DNA of 27,560 nucleotides from an uncultured Pseudomonadota bacterium (GTDB lineage Bacteria > Pseudomonadota > Gammaproteobacteria > Methylococcales > Methylomonadaceae): positions 1-27,560 of the forward strand of contig CAIVBX010000045.1 in assembly GCA_903904275.1 (NCBI GenBank). Reading direction: 5' to 3'. Shown here one piece after another: positions 6,993-15,472 of the stretch. Position 1 is the stretch's first letter. The number at the start of each line of letters is the position of its first letter. The translations under genes were made by a program, and so were the position numbers. The notes beneath the pieces are model-generated. The model made no database searches, had not been told where the DNA came from, and worked only from the letters and a program-made list of their open reading frames with translations.

Positions 6993-9900
6993 TTAAAATA
7001 CATTCACGGCTTCTTTACCAAGCCAAATTCGCAACTCGTGCAATAATTCATCGGTGGTTTCAACACGCCACTTTTCGCCTAAACGTAACGTGGCTTTCGC
7101 GCTTTCACCAAAATACTCAATTTGTATAACGGTTTCACCGCCTTTAACAGTTTGCAAAAGTTCGGCTAATTTTTCAAATTGGGCGTTTTTATTTTTAAAC
7201 GTGAGTTGCAAAATTCTTCGTGCTTTTTCAATCGGATAAATTTTATCAACGGTGAGCATCGGCACGTTTAAATAATTATCGAGTAGTAAATTTCCTTCAA
7301 CAATCAATAATCTATCTTTATATTCAGCCGTAAAAATACTTTGATATTCGTCATAGGTTTCACGATGCGCGACGATTTCAAGACGCGTCGAATTGTCGTC
7401 TAAAATCGCAAAGCCGCGTGATTTCCCTTGTTTATTTTGCCGCACTCCAATGTCGATGGCTAAACCTGAAACACGCACAGGATTTGAACGTCTGTCGGGA
7501 ACAATTTCAGCAATTCGTGCGGCTAAATTTCGAGATGTGAGTTTGCGTAATTCGTCAGCATATTGGTCAATCGGATGTCCTGTTAAAAACAACCCTAAAA
7601 TTGCTTTTTCTTCGGCAAATTTGAATTTTTCAGACCAAGGCGCAATGTCAATTGCGTAAGTTTGATGTTCAGATTCGTCGGTTTCGTCATCGCCACCACC
7701 TAACCCAAATAAATCGCTCTGCCCAGCGAGTTTCATTTTGTTTTTGTGTTCGGCGATTTGTAATGCAGTGGGTAATTCCGCTAAATGTGCAGCACGGTTT
7801 GGGTCAAATTCATCAAATGCCCCTGCTTTGATTAACGCTTCGGAAACGCGCTTGTTGAATTTGCGTAAATCGACACGCTGACACAAATCATGCAAGCCTA
7901 AAAACAAGCCGTTAGTTTTACGTTCTGCAATCATATCTAAAAGTGCGGCTTCACCTGCACCCTTTAATGCGCCTAAACCATAAACCAATTCGCCGTTATC
8001 GTTCACGGTGAATTTGAAATCAGAATAATTGATTGATGGAGGAACAATTTTGATATTGAGAGCGCGGCATTCTTCGATGTTGATAACGATTTTGTCAGTA
8101 TTATCCATATCGGCAGAAAGTACCGCCGCCATAAAAGCGGCGGGATAATGCGCTTTGAGCCATGCGGTTTGATAAGCGACTAACGCATAAGCAGCAGAAT
8201 GTGATTTGTTGAAACCGTAGCCTGAAAACTTATCGACTAAATCAAAGATATAATTCGCAATGTCTTTATCAACGCCATTCTCTTCTGCGCCACCAACAAA
8301 AACAGCACGTTGATTTGCCATTTCCTTAGCATCTTTTTTACCCATCGCACGGCGTAAAATATCCGCGCCACCCAACGTATATCCAGACAATTCACGCGCA
8401 ATTTGCATGACTTGTTCTTGATACAAAATAACGCCGTTAGTTGGTTCTAAAATCGGCTCAAGAATCGGATGCGCGTATTCAGCAGGTTTGCGCTTGTGTT
8501 TAACGTTGACGTAATCATCAACCATTCCCGATTCTAACGGACCAGGACGAAATAATGCTACTAACGCAATGATGTCGTTGAAACAGTCAGGTAACAGTTT
8601 TTTGATTAACTCTTTCATGCCGCGTGATTCCAATTGGAATACAGCGGTGGTTAAGCCTTTTTTCAACAAATCATACGAGGCAAAATCGTCACGCGGAATT
8701 TGGCTAATATCAACAGGCGGCAAGCCTTTTTTGGCATTTTGCGCGTCAATGGTTTGCAACGCCCAATCAATAATCGTCAGCGTTCGCAAACCTAAAAAGT
8801 CGAATTTCACCAAGCCAACCGATTCCACATCACTTTTGTCATATTGCGTAACGAGATTATTGCCTTCAACATCACAATAAAGAGGCGAAAAATCGGTTAA
8901 TTTTGTTGGTGCAATCACCACGCCACCCGCGTGTTTTCCTGCATTTCGCGCTGTACCTTCCAAAATCAACGCCATATCAATCAACGTTTTGACATCTTCT
9001 TCGTTGTTGTAAGCTTGTTGCATATCAGGACTATTTTTCAGCGCATCCGACAACGTAATTCCTACTTCAGTCGGAATCATTTTGGCGAGTCGGTCAACAA
9101 ATCCATAACCTAAACTCAATACTCGCCCCACGTCACGAATCACGGCTTTTGCCGCCATCGAACCATAGGTAATAATCTGCGAAACTTGGTCACGTCCGTA
9201 ATGGTCGGCAACGTAATCAATCACTTCGTCGCGTCTATCCATGCAAAAATCAATATCAAAGTCAGGCATTGAAACCCGTTCAGGATTCAAAAATCGCTCA
9301 AACAGTAATTCAAATTCAATCGGGTCTAAATCGGTGATTTTCAAAACGTAAGCCACCAGCGAACCCGCACCAGAACCACGACCAGGTCCGACAGGAATGC
9401 CGTGATTTTTTGCCCATTGAATAAAGTCCGCCACAATCATGAAATAGCCCGAAAAACCCATTTGTGTAATCACATCGAGTTCAATTTTTAGGCGTTCGTG
9501 GTAAGCATTTTCGTCTGGGACGGGATGATGTTTTAAACGTTCGATTAAGCCTTTTTCGGATTCAGCGATAATCAAATCGTTAATCGTCATGCCATCTGGT
9601 GTTGGAAAATCAGGTAAATAATTTTTGCCCAACGTCAGCGTTAAACTGCAACGTTTGGCAATTTCAACTGTGTTTTCTAAGGCTTCGGGAATATCGGCAA
9701 ATAACGCCTGCATTTCTTCTGCGCTACGCAGATATTGCTGGTCGGTGTAATTTTTCGGGCGACGCGCATCATCTAAAACGCGCCCTTGGTTAATACAAAC
9801 ACGAACTTCATGCGCGGCAAATTCGTTTTGTTTGATAAAACGAACATCGTTTGTCGCCACGACGGGCAAATTCAAGGCAAACGCTAAATCAATCACAGTG

Positions 9901-10448
9901 GCAATATAATTTTCTTCATTCGGTTTTCCAACGCGCTGGAGTTCTAAATAAAACCGATTCGGAAACAAATTTTGCCAATACATCGCAAAATGCAGTGCAT
10001 CATCTTTTTTATCTGCCACTAACGCGCGTCCAATATCACCTTCCATCGCACCAGATAACACAATCAAACCATCGTGATTTTGTTCAATCCATTCACGACG
10101 AATCATCGGCACGCCGTCTTTGGATTGCCCATGTTGATACGCTTGCGAAACCAACTCCGTAAGCGTCACATAACCTTTGTGATTTTGCGCGAGTAGCGTT
10201 AATCGATACGGATTATCAGATTCATCAGAATTGAAAATTAAAACATCTGCGCCCGCAATCGGTTTTATGCCTGAACTTGTCGCCGTTTTGTACATTTTCA
10301 CCAAACCAAATAAATTAACGTGGTCGGTAATTGCCACCGCTGGCATTTGTAATTCAGCTAATTTTTTAACTAACGGTTTGATTTTGGCTAAACCATCGAT
10401 GAGTGAATATTCTGTGTGAACTCTAAGGTGGATAAATTTGGGTTGCAT
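6993..10448 (-). CDS. dnaE: DNA polymerase III alpha subunit
   Basis: 1151 aa, the usual size of proteobacterial DnaE. An N-terminal PHP domain (LRVHTEYSLIDGL, AITDHVNLFG) leads into the C-family polymerase palm. The catalytic aspartates are Asp398 and Asp400 in PDFDIDFCMDRR (E. coli 401/403), with a further one in KFDFLGLRTL. The fingers contain GPGRGSGAGSLVAY. A beta-clamp-binding motif QSDLFGL is at 910-916, followed by the OB fold (VRVSGLAIDIG) and C-terminal tau-binding region. The enzyme replicates the chromosome in the holoenzyme. It is transcribed alone, divergent from the ZIP transporter with a 104-nt gap. Confidence 0.98.
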   Translation of the reverse strand: MQPKFIHLRVHTEYSLIDGLAKIKPLVKKLAELQMPAVAITDHVNLFGLVKMYKTATSSGIKPIAGADVLIFNSDESDNPYRLTLLAQNHKGYVTLTELVSQAYQHGQSKDGVPMIRREWIEQNHDGLIVLSGAMEGDIGRALVADKKDDALHFAMYWQNLFPNRFYLELQRVGKPNEENYIATVIDLAFALNLPVVATNDVRFIKQNEFAAHEVRVCINQGRVLDDARRPKNYTDQQYLRSAEEMQALFADIPEALENTVEIAKRCSLTLTLGKNYLPDFPTPDGMTINDLIIAESEKGLIERLKHHPVPDENAYHERLKIELDVITQMGFSGYFMIVADFIQWAKNHGIPVGPGRGSGAGSLVAYVLKITDLDPIEFELLFERFLNPERVSMPDFDIDFCMDRRDEVIDYVADHYGRDQVSQIITYGSMAAKAVIRDVGRVLSLGYGFVDRLAKMIPTEVGITLSDALKNSPDMQQAYNNEEDVKTLIDMALILEGTARNAGKHAGGVVIAPTKLTDFSPLYCDVEGNNLVTQYDKSDVESVGLVKFDFLGLRTLTIIDWALQTIDAQNAKKGLPPVDISQIPRDDFASYDLLKKGLTTAVFQLESRGMKELIKKLLPDCFNDIIALVALFRPGPLESGMVDDYVNVKHKRKPAEYAHPILEPILEPTNGVILYQEQVMQIARELSGYTLGGADILRRAMGKKDAKEMANQRAVFVGGAEENGVDKDIANYIFDLVDKFSGYGFNKSHSAAYALVAYQTAWLKAHYPAAFMAAVLSADMDNTDKIVINIEECRALNIKIVPPSINYSDFKFTVNDNGELVYGLGALKGAGEAALLDMIAERKTNGLFLGLHDLCQRVDLRKFNKRVSEALIKAGAFDEFDPNRAAHLAELPTALQIAEHKNKMKLAGQSDLFGLGGGDDETDESEHQTYAIDIAPWSEKFKFAEEKAILGLFLTGHPIDQYADELRKLTSRNLAARIAEIVPDRRSNPVRVSGLAIDIGVRQNKQGKSRGFAILDDNSTRLEIVAHRETYDEYQSIFTAEYKDRLLIVEGNLLLDNYLNVPMLTVDKIYPIEKARRILQLTFKNKNAQFEKLAELLQTVKGGETVIQIEYFGESAKATLRLGEKWRVETTDELLHELRIWLGKEAVNVF

Positions 10449-10552
10449 TACGAAATAGTTTTGTCGGATTTTGAAACAACGATTTTTTTCAGTGTATCAT
10501 TTTTAAATAATGCCGAAAGGCGTAATTCATTAAATTTAAATAAGGAAAATTC

Positions 10553-11494
10553 ATGTCTACGTTTGTTACAAAACTTCAATCTTGTTCAGAAGCAGTAATC
10601 TCTAAAATTCAAAATTGTCCAAAATTTCAACAAATTCAATCCATGCCGCCGTTGCAACGAAATTTAACGTGGGCGGGATTTTTTTTGACTAGCCAAATTA
10701 TTATTTTTGGTTCGTTATATTTGTTATTTGGTTTTGTCGTTGTGATGGGATTTTTAGCGAGTATTTTGGCTGGATTAGCCACTGGAATCGGCGCGTTGCC
10801 CGCGTTATGGCTGAAAAAAATCTCCGACAATTTATTTAATAGTTTGCTCGGCGGTGCAGCAGGGGTGATGTTAGCAGCAACAGCTTTTTCTTTGCTTGTT
10901 CCAGGTTTGGAATATGGCAACGCAATGTGGACAGGAAAAGGAATTTATATCGTTTCTGTCGGCATGATGATTGGCGCGTTATTTTTGCATTACGCTGACA
11001 AACAATTGCCGCATATTCATTTCGATTCACTTTCCGACACGCAACTCAATTCGCTAAACAAAATTTGGTTATTTATTATTGCTATCACGATTCACAATTT
11101 CCCCGAAGGAATGTCTGTTGGGGTGAGTTTTGGCTCAGGTGATTTAAAAAATGGCTTAATTTTAGCCACAGCTGTTGCATTGCAAAATATGCCAGAAGGT
11201 TTGGCTGTTGCATTACCTTTAGTTGGTTTGGGCATGAACAAATGGAAAGCCGTTGGCATTGCCACATTAACAGGATTAGTTGAACCTGTTGGCGGTTTAT
11301 TAGGCATTACAATGGTTACAGTTTTTGAACAAATTTTACCGATTGCAATGGGTTTTGCGGCAGGTGCAATGTTGTTTGTAATTAGCGAAGAAATTATTCC
11401 TGAAACGCATTCAAAAGGACGTTCACGTTGCGCGACATTTTCGCTCATGGGTGGATTCATTGTGATGATGATGCTAGATAATTTATTGAGCTAA
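10553..11494 (+). CDS. ZIP-family divalent metal transporter
   Basis: 313 aa, about eight membrane segments after a cytosolic start of about 40 residues. The ZIP metal-site motifs are present: HNFPEG at 181-186, QNMPEG at 211-216 (Gln in place of the more usual His/Glu pattern) and EEIIPE at 279-284. The His-rich cytosolic loop is short (HYADKQLPHIHFD). The family imports zinc, iron or manganese down a gradient; the exact metal cannot be read from sequence. TAAGGA precedes the ATG at 10553 with a good spacing. The long hydrophilic N-terminus with two Cys (SCSEAVISKIQNC) is unusual for ZupT-type proteins. Confidence 0.88.
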   Translation: MSTFVTKLQSCSEAVISKIQNCPKFQQIQSMPPLQRNLTWAGFFLTSQIIIFGSLYLLFGFVVVMGFLASILAGLATGIGALPALWLKKISDNLFNSLLGGAAGVMLAATAFSLLVPGLEYGNAMWTGKGIYIVSVGMMIGALFLHYADKQLPHIHFDSLSDTQLNSLNKIWLFIIAITIHNFPEGMSVGVSFGSGDLKNGLILATAVALQNMPEGLAVALPLVGLGMNKWKAVGIATLTGLVEPVGGLLGITMVTVFEQILPIAMGFAAGAMLFVISEEIIPETHSKGRSRCATFSLMGGFIVMMMLDNLLS

Positions 11495-11512
11495 ACGGTT
11501 AGATTCAAAATG

Positions 11513-11530
11513 ATTCGCTATAATGCGAAT
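11513..11530 (+). promoter_or_regulatory. TATAAT -10 box flanked exactly by a 6-bp inverted repeat
   Basis: attcgc (11513-11518), TATAAT (11519-11524), gcgaat (11525-11530). A perfect -10 hexamer is framed by a perfect dyad, 33 nt before the YcxB-like start codon. No good -35 was seen, which fits an activator- or repressor-controlled promoter. Which regulator binds is unknown. Confidence 0.55.
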
Positions 11531-11562
11531 ACACATTAACTTTAACTATAAAAATAAAAATC

Positions 11563-12093
11563 ATGTTTGAAATTGAATACGAATTCCGCGAAGACGACTT
11601 AATTCACTTTAACGAAGTGCAATTTTCCCGAAACGAAGACATCCAAAGTAATATCCGCAAAAATCGCTGGATTGTGCCAGCTGTGATGTTGTTAATTGGC
11701 GCGTTTTACTATTTTTATTACAGCGATAGAAATTCTGCCGCGTATATTTTAGTGATTGCTGCGCTTTGGGGTTGGTTATCGCCAAAAGTGATGATGCTCG
11801 ATTTACGTCGCCAAATTCTCAACAACTACACTTACAAAGAAAAAAACGCGATGTTCGGTGCTTACACATTAACAATTGACTCTGCGCAAGCGCAGTATTT
11901 ATTAGAAAAATCTCCCAGCGGAAAATATAAAATGTTGTGGTCGGATTTAGTTCGAGTCGAATACAGCAAGCATTATGTCTACATTTATATCAGTTTGGCG
12001 ACTGCATTAGTCATTCCACGCGAAACCGTAAAAAGTGGGGATTTAAAAGCCTTTGCAAAACAAGCTGAACAAATGATTGAACGTGCTGCCTAA
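11563..12093 (+). CDS. YcxB-like membrane protein of unknown function
   Basis: 176 aa. A charged N-terminal segment (about 1-35) is followed by two adjacent membrane segments (about 36-52 and 59-75). A cytosolic beta-rich domain of about 100 residues follows, with the pattern LWSDLVRVEYSKHYVYIYIS..ALVIPRETV, typical of the YcxB-like C-terminal domain found across bacteria. Its biochemical role is not known. It has its own promoter-like site (11519-11524) and lies 120 nt before lepA. Little more can be said. Confidence 0.75.
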   Translation: MFEIEYEFREDDLIHFNEVQFSRNEDIQSNIRKNRWIVPAVMLLIGAFYYFYYSDRNSAAYILVIAALWGWLSPKVMMLDLRRQILNNYTYKEKNAMFGAYTLTIDSAQAQYLLEKSPSGKYKMLWSDLVRVEYSKHYVYIYISLATALVIPRETVKSGDLKAFAKQAEQMIERAA

Positions 12094-12123
12094 AACAAAA
12101 ATCATTCGGGCATGAACCGATTT

Positions 12124-12132
12124 TGCTAGAAT
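12124..12132 (+). promoter_or_regulatory. Extended -10 promoter for the lepA operon
   Basis: TGC followed by TAGAAT (12127-12132) fits an extended -10 (TGn-TATAAT) with one mismatch. No convincing -35 is present. Transcription would start near 12139, upstream of the hairpin at 12152. Confidence 0.45.
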
Positions 12133-12151
12133 GACACAAACAAAACCAATA

Positions 12152-12187
12152 CGGATTAGCTGCATTGTCTGCTAATCCGATTTTTTT
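12152..12187 (+). terminator. Terminator or attenuator hairpin in front of lepA
   Basis: cggattagc (12152-12160) and gctaatccg (12171-12179) pair perfectly around a 10-nt loop and are followed by a T7 run (12181-12187). This has the form of an intrinsic terminator. It lies only 26 nt before the lepA start and after the best promoter candidate. It may end the YcxB-like transcript, or act as an attenuator of the lepA operon. Confidence 0.7.
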
Positions 12188-12213
12188 ACCTCTAACTTTC
12201 AAAAAAGACACTC

Positions 12214-14013
12214 GTGGATATAAAACACATTAGAAATTTTTCAATTATCGCGCATATCGACCATGGCAAATCAACGCTAGCAGACCGTTTCATTCAAATG
12301 TGCGGCGGTTTGACGGCGCGGGAAATGTCAGCGCAAGTGCTTGATTCAATGGACATTGAAAAAGAACGTGGGATTACGATTAAAGCCCAAAGCGTAACGC
12401 TTGATTTCAAAGCAGCGGATGGTGAAACTTACCAATTAAATTTCATCGACACACCTGGACACGTTGATTTTTCGTATGAAGTTTCGCGTTCATTGGCGGC
12501 GTGTGAAGGCGCATTGTTAGTTGTCGATGCGGCGCAAGGTGTTGAAGCGCAAAGCGTTGCCAACTGCTACACCGCGATTGAACAAGGTTTAGAAGTCGTT
12601 CCTGTTTTAAATAAAATCGATTTGCCATCTGCTGAACCTGAACGGGTGATGACCGAAATTGAAGAAGTTATCGGCATTCCTGCTGACGAAGCGTTGATGA
12701 TTAGCGCGAAAACAGGTTTAGGTGTTTTAGACGTTTTAGAACAATTAGTTTTAAAAGTCCCCTGCCCTGTTGGCGACCCAGACGCGCCTTTGCAAGCATT
12801 GATTATTGATTCGTGGTTTGACAGTTATTTAGGCGTAGTTTCGCTGGTTCGCATCATGAACGGCAGCATCAAACGGAAACAAAAAATCACCATCATGTCC
12901 ACAGGACGCTCATTTTTAGCTGAAAAAGTTGGTATTTTCACGCCGAAACGGGTTGAAAAAGAATTTTTAAATACAGGCGAAGTCGGCTTTTTAGTCGCAG
13001 GAATTAAAGATATTTTTGGTGCGCCAGTCGGTGATACGGTTACAGGAACAGATAACCCCTCAACCGAACAATTAACAGGTTTTCAAAAAGTTCAACCACG
13101 CGTTTTTGCGGGACTTTATCCTGTCAGTTCAGATGATTACGAAAGTTTGCGCGAATCGTTGCAAAAATTGAATTTGAACGATGCGGCGTTGCAATTTGAA
13201 CCTGAAACCTCGCAAGCATTGGGTTTTGGATTCCGTTGCGGATTTTTGGGAATGTTGCACATGGAAATTGTGCAAGAACGCCTTGAACGTGAATATGATG
13301 TTGATTTAATTACCACGGCACCGACCGTAATTTATGAAGTTATCACCCAAACGGGTGAAACTTTGATGGTCGATAATCCTGCAAAATTACCTGAAAATGG
13401 CACAATTCAAGAAATCCGTGAACCAATTATTCGCGCAAACATTCTTGTGCCAGAAACTTACGTTGGCGCAGTAATTACGCTTTGTATCGAAAAACGTGGC
13501 GTACAAAAAGATATGCAATACGTCGGGCGACAAGTTTCATTGCATTACGAAATGCCATTGAACGAAGTGGTTTTAGACTTTTTCGACCGTTTAAAATCAG
13601 TCAGTCGTGGTTTTGCTTCATTTGATTATGAATTTTTACGTTTCCAAGAAGCCGCGCTGATTAAACTCGACGTGTTGATTAACGGCGAAAAAGTCGATGC
13701 CTTGTCAATGATTGTGCATAAAGATTCAAGTCAACGTCGCGGTCACGATTTGGTCGAAAAAATGAAAGAATTGATTCCGCGTCAAATGTTTGAAATTGCG
13801 ATTCAAGCGGCAATTGGTTCAAAAATTATTGCTCGTTCGACCGTAAAAGCGATTCGCAAAGACGTGACGGCAAAATGTTACGGCGGCGATATTTCGCGTA
13901 AGAAAAAATTACTCGAAAAACAAAAAGCAGGTAAAAAACGCATGAAACAAGTGGGCAACGTGGAAATTCCACAAGAAGCGTTTTTAGCTGTTTTAAAACT
14001 CAATAAAGAATAA
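12214..14013 (+). CDS. lepA: Translation elongation factor 4 (LepA)
   Basis: A ribosome-bound GTPase that back-translocates stalled ribosomes and assists 30S assembly. 599 aa with all GTPase motifs: AHIDHGKST (G1), RGITI (G2), DTPGHVDF (G3), NKID (G4), SAKTG (G5). EF-G-like domains II, III and V follow, then the LepA-specific C-terminal domain (KVDALSMIVHKDSSQRRGHDL onward). The start is GTG at 12214, giving MDIKHIRNFS, which matches the family; it is preceded only by the A-rich AAAAAAGA, a weak ribosome site. lepB starts 10 nt after the stop. Confidence 0.98.
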   Translation: MDIKHIRNFSIIAHIDHGKSTLADRFIQMCGGLTAREMSAQVLDSMDIEKERGITIKAQSVTLDFKAADGETYQLNFIDTPGHVDFSYEVSRSLAACEGALLVVDAAQGVEAQSVANCYTAIEQGLEVVPVLNKIDLPSAEPERVMTEIEEVIGIPADEALMISAKTGLGVLDVLEQLVLKVPCPVGDPDAPLQALIIDSWFDSYLGVVSLVRIMNGSIKRKQKITIMSTGRSFLAEKVGIFTPKRVEKEFLNTGEVGFLVAGIKDIFGAPVGDTVTGTDNPSTEQLTGFQKVQPRVFAGLYPVSSDDYESLRESLQKLNLNDAALQFEPETSQALGFGFRCGFLGMLHMEIVQERLEREYDVDLITTAPTVIYEVITQTGETLMVDNPAKLPENGTIQEIREPIIRANILVPETYVGAVITLCIEKRGVQKDMQYVGRQVSLHYEMPLNEVVLDFFDRLKSVSRGFASFDYEFLRFQEAALIKLDVLINGEKVDALSMIVHKDSSQRRGHDLVEKMKELIPRQMFEIAIQAAIGSKIIARSTVKAIRKDVTAKCYGGDISRKKKLLEKQKAGKKRMKQVGNVEIPQEAFLAVLKLNKE

Positions 14014-14023
14014 GGCGACGACC

Positions 14024-14800
14024 ATGGATTTTGATTTTTCGTTTTTTTTGTTTGTGGGAACAATTATCACGGGTGTGATTTGGGGAATTTATGCGTGGTA
14101 TTTGAAAAGCAAAAATATCCCATATGAAATTGAAAATGAACCGCTTTTGGTTGAATACGCACATTCATTTTTTCCCGTTATTTTGATTGTGTTTTTGTTG
14201 CGCTCATTTATCGCAGAACCATTCAGAATTCCATCGGGTTCAATGATGCCAACGTTGTTAGTTGGCGATTTTATTTTGGTGAATAAATTCACTTACGGAA
14301 TTCGCCTTCCCGTGATTAACAAAAAAGTGATTGAATTAAGTCAACCACATCGCGGCGATATTGTCGTTTTTCGCTATCCGAAAAATCCCGAAGTTGATTA
14401 CATCAAGCGTTTAATTGGTTTGCCAGGCGATAAAATAACTTATGAAAATAAACGTCTAACTGTCAATGGTCAGCCAGTTCCTGAAACCGCTTTAGGTGTA
14501 TTTGAAGGCAAAGGTCAAAACGAAGACATGAATGGCGCGGCGCAGTTTTTAGAAAATTTAACAGGTGTTGAACATCAAATTTTGAATCGTGATGGCGTGC
14601 AAAGTGTTGAATTTACTTACACCGTGCCAGAAGGTCAGTATTTTATGATGGGTGATAACCGCGACAACAGCAACGACAGCCGTTATTGGGGAACTGTGCC
14701 AGAAGAAAATTTGGTCGGCAAAGCGTTTTTCATTTGGATGAGTTGGGATTGGTCGAACAAAGGCGTAGATTTTGCGCGGATTGGAACGATTTTGAAATAA
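14024..14800 (+). CDS. lepB: Signal peptidase I
   Basis: 258 aa inner-membrane serine protease that cleaves Sec and Tat signal peptides on the periplasmic side. Two N-terminal membrane segments (about 5-25 and 48-64) precede the catalytic domain. Catalytic Ser73 is in PSGSMMPTL and the general base Lys128 in DYIKRLIGLPGD, 55 residues apart as in E. coli (Ser90/Lys145). The C-terminal GDNRDNSNDSRYWG box is intact. It immediately follows lepA as in most Proteobacteria. The next gene is not rnc but an arsenate-reductase-like phosphatase, 54 nt away. Confidence 0.97.
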   Translation: MDFDFSFFLFVGTIITGVIWGIYAWYLKSKNIPYEIENEPLLVEYAHSFFPVILIVFLLRSFIAEPFRIPSGSMMPTLLVGDFILVNKFTYGIRLPVINKKVIELSQPHRGDIVVFRYPKNPEVDYIKRLIGLPGDKITYENKRLTVNGQPVPETALGVFEGKGQNEDMNGAAQFLENLTGVEHQILNRDGVQSVEFTYTVPEGQYFMMGDNRDNSNDSRYWGTVPEENLVGKAFFIWMSWDWSNKGVDFARIGTILK

Positions 14801-14854
14801 AGTCGTTACATTTCTGAATCACAATCGACGTTTTTAACTTTCGAGAAAACCAAA

Positions 14855-15472
14855 ATGTTTAATGAAATTCAACGCTACTGTGAAAAATTAAACTGTGAAT
14901 TCGACAAAATTTCGACTGAGCGGAAAGCTGTTCTAAAACCGCTTTGCGATTACATTCAACAACAAATCGACGCGCAAAAACCGATTAACTTACTATTTGT
15001 TTGTACGCACAATTCACGGCGTAGCCATTTTGGGCAAATTTGGGCGAAAGTCGCGGCATCATTTTTTGAAATTCCAAATGTTTCAACTTTTTCGGGCGGT
15101 ACAGAAACTACTCGTTTCAACGAAAATGCAATTGCTTCGCTAGTTTCAATGGGTTTTGAAATTAGCGGCGACGTTGAAAATGATAACCCTGTTTTCAATG
15201 TCTATTTTGCTGAAAATCAAAGCGTGCGTAGCTTCTCAAAACGGTTTGATGATGCCGAAAATCCAAAAGAAAATTTTGCGGCAATTATGACTTGCTCTGA
15301 TGCAGAGCAAAATTGTCCGTTAATTTTGGGGGCTGAAAAACGTTTTGGCATTTGTTACGACGACCCGAAAGCGTTTGATAACACGCCATTACAATTCCAA
15401 AAATACCGTGAACGCTGTGAGCAAATCGCGTTAGAAATGTTATTTGTCTTTTCGTCGGTGAAAATAAAATGA
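14855..15472 (+). CDS. Low-molecular-weight phosphatase family protein, probable arsenate reductase
   Basis: 205 aa. A helical N-terminal extension (about 1-42) leads to a LMW-PTP fold with the phosphate loop C50-THNSR-R56 (CX5R). Further Cys residues lie in MTCSDAEQNCP and GICYDDP, and the DDPKAF segment provides the acid region. The N-terminal extension plus the THNSRRSHFGQIWA loop and the tail (TPLQFQKYRERCEQIA) recall phosphatases common beside acr3 in Bacteroidota rather than the ~140-aa proteobacterial ArsC; this is recollection of the family, not a search. Its stop overlaps the acr3 start (ATGA), so the two are translationally coupled. It probably reduces arsenate to arsenite for Acr3. 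A protein tyrosine phosphatase role is the alternative. Confidence 0.78.
   Translation: MFNEIQRYCEKLNCEFDKISTERKAVLKPLCDYIQQQIDAQKPINLLFVCTHNSRRSHFGQIWAKVAASFFEIPNVSTFSGGTETTRFNENAIASLVSMGFEISGDVENDNPVFNVYFAENQSVRSFSKRFDDAENPKENFAAIMTCSDAEQNCPLILGAEKRFGICYDDPKAFDNTPLQFQKYRERCEQIALEMLFVFSSVKIK

Noticed and set aside
11092..11460. 122-aa antisense frame inside the ZIP transporter gene
   Set aside because: The ZIP motifs on the plus strand are unambiguous; the antisense product is Pro/Lys-rich with no recognisable features.
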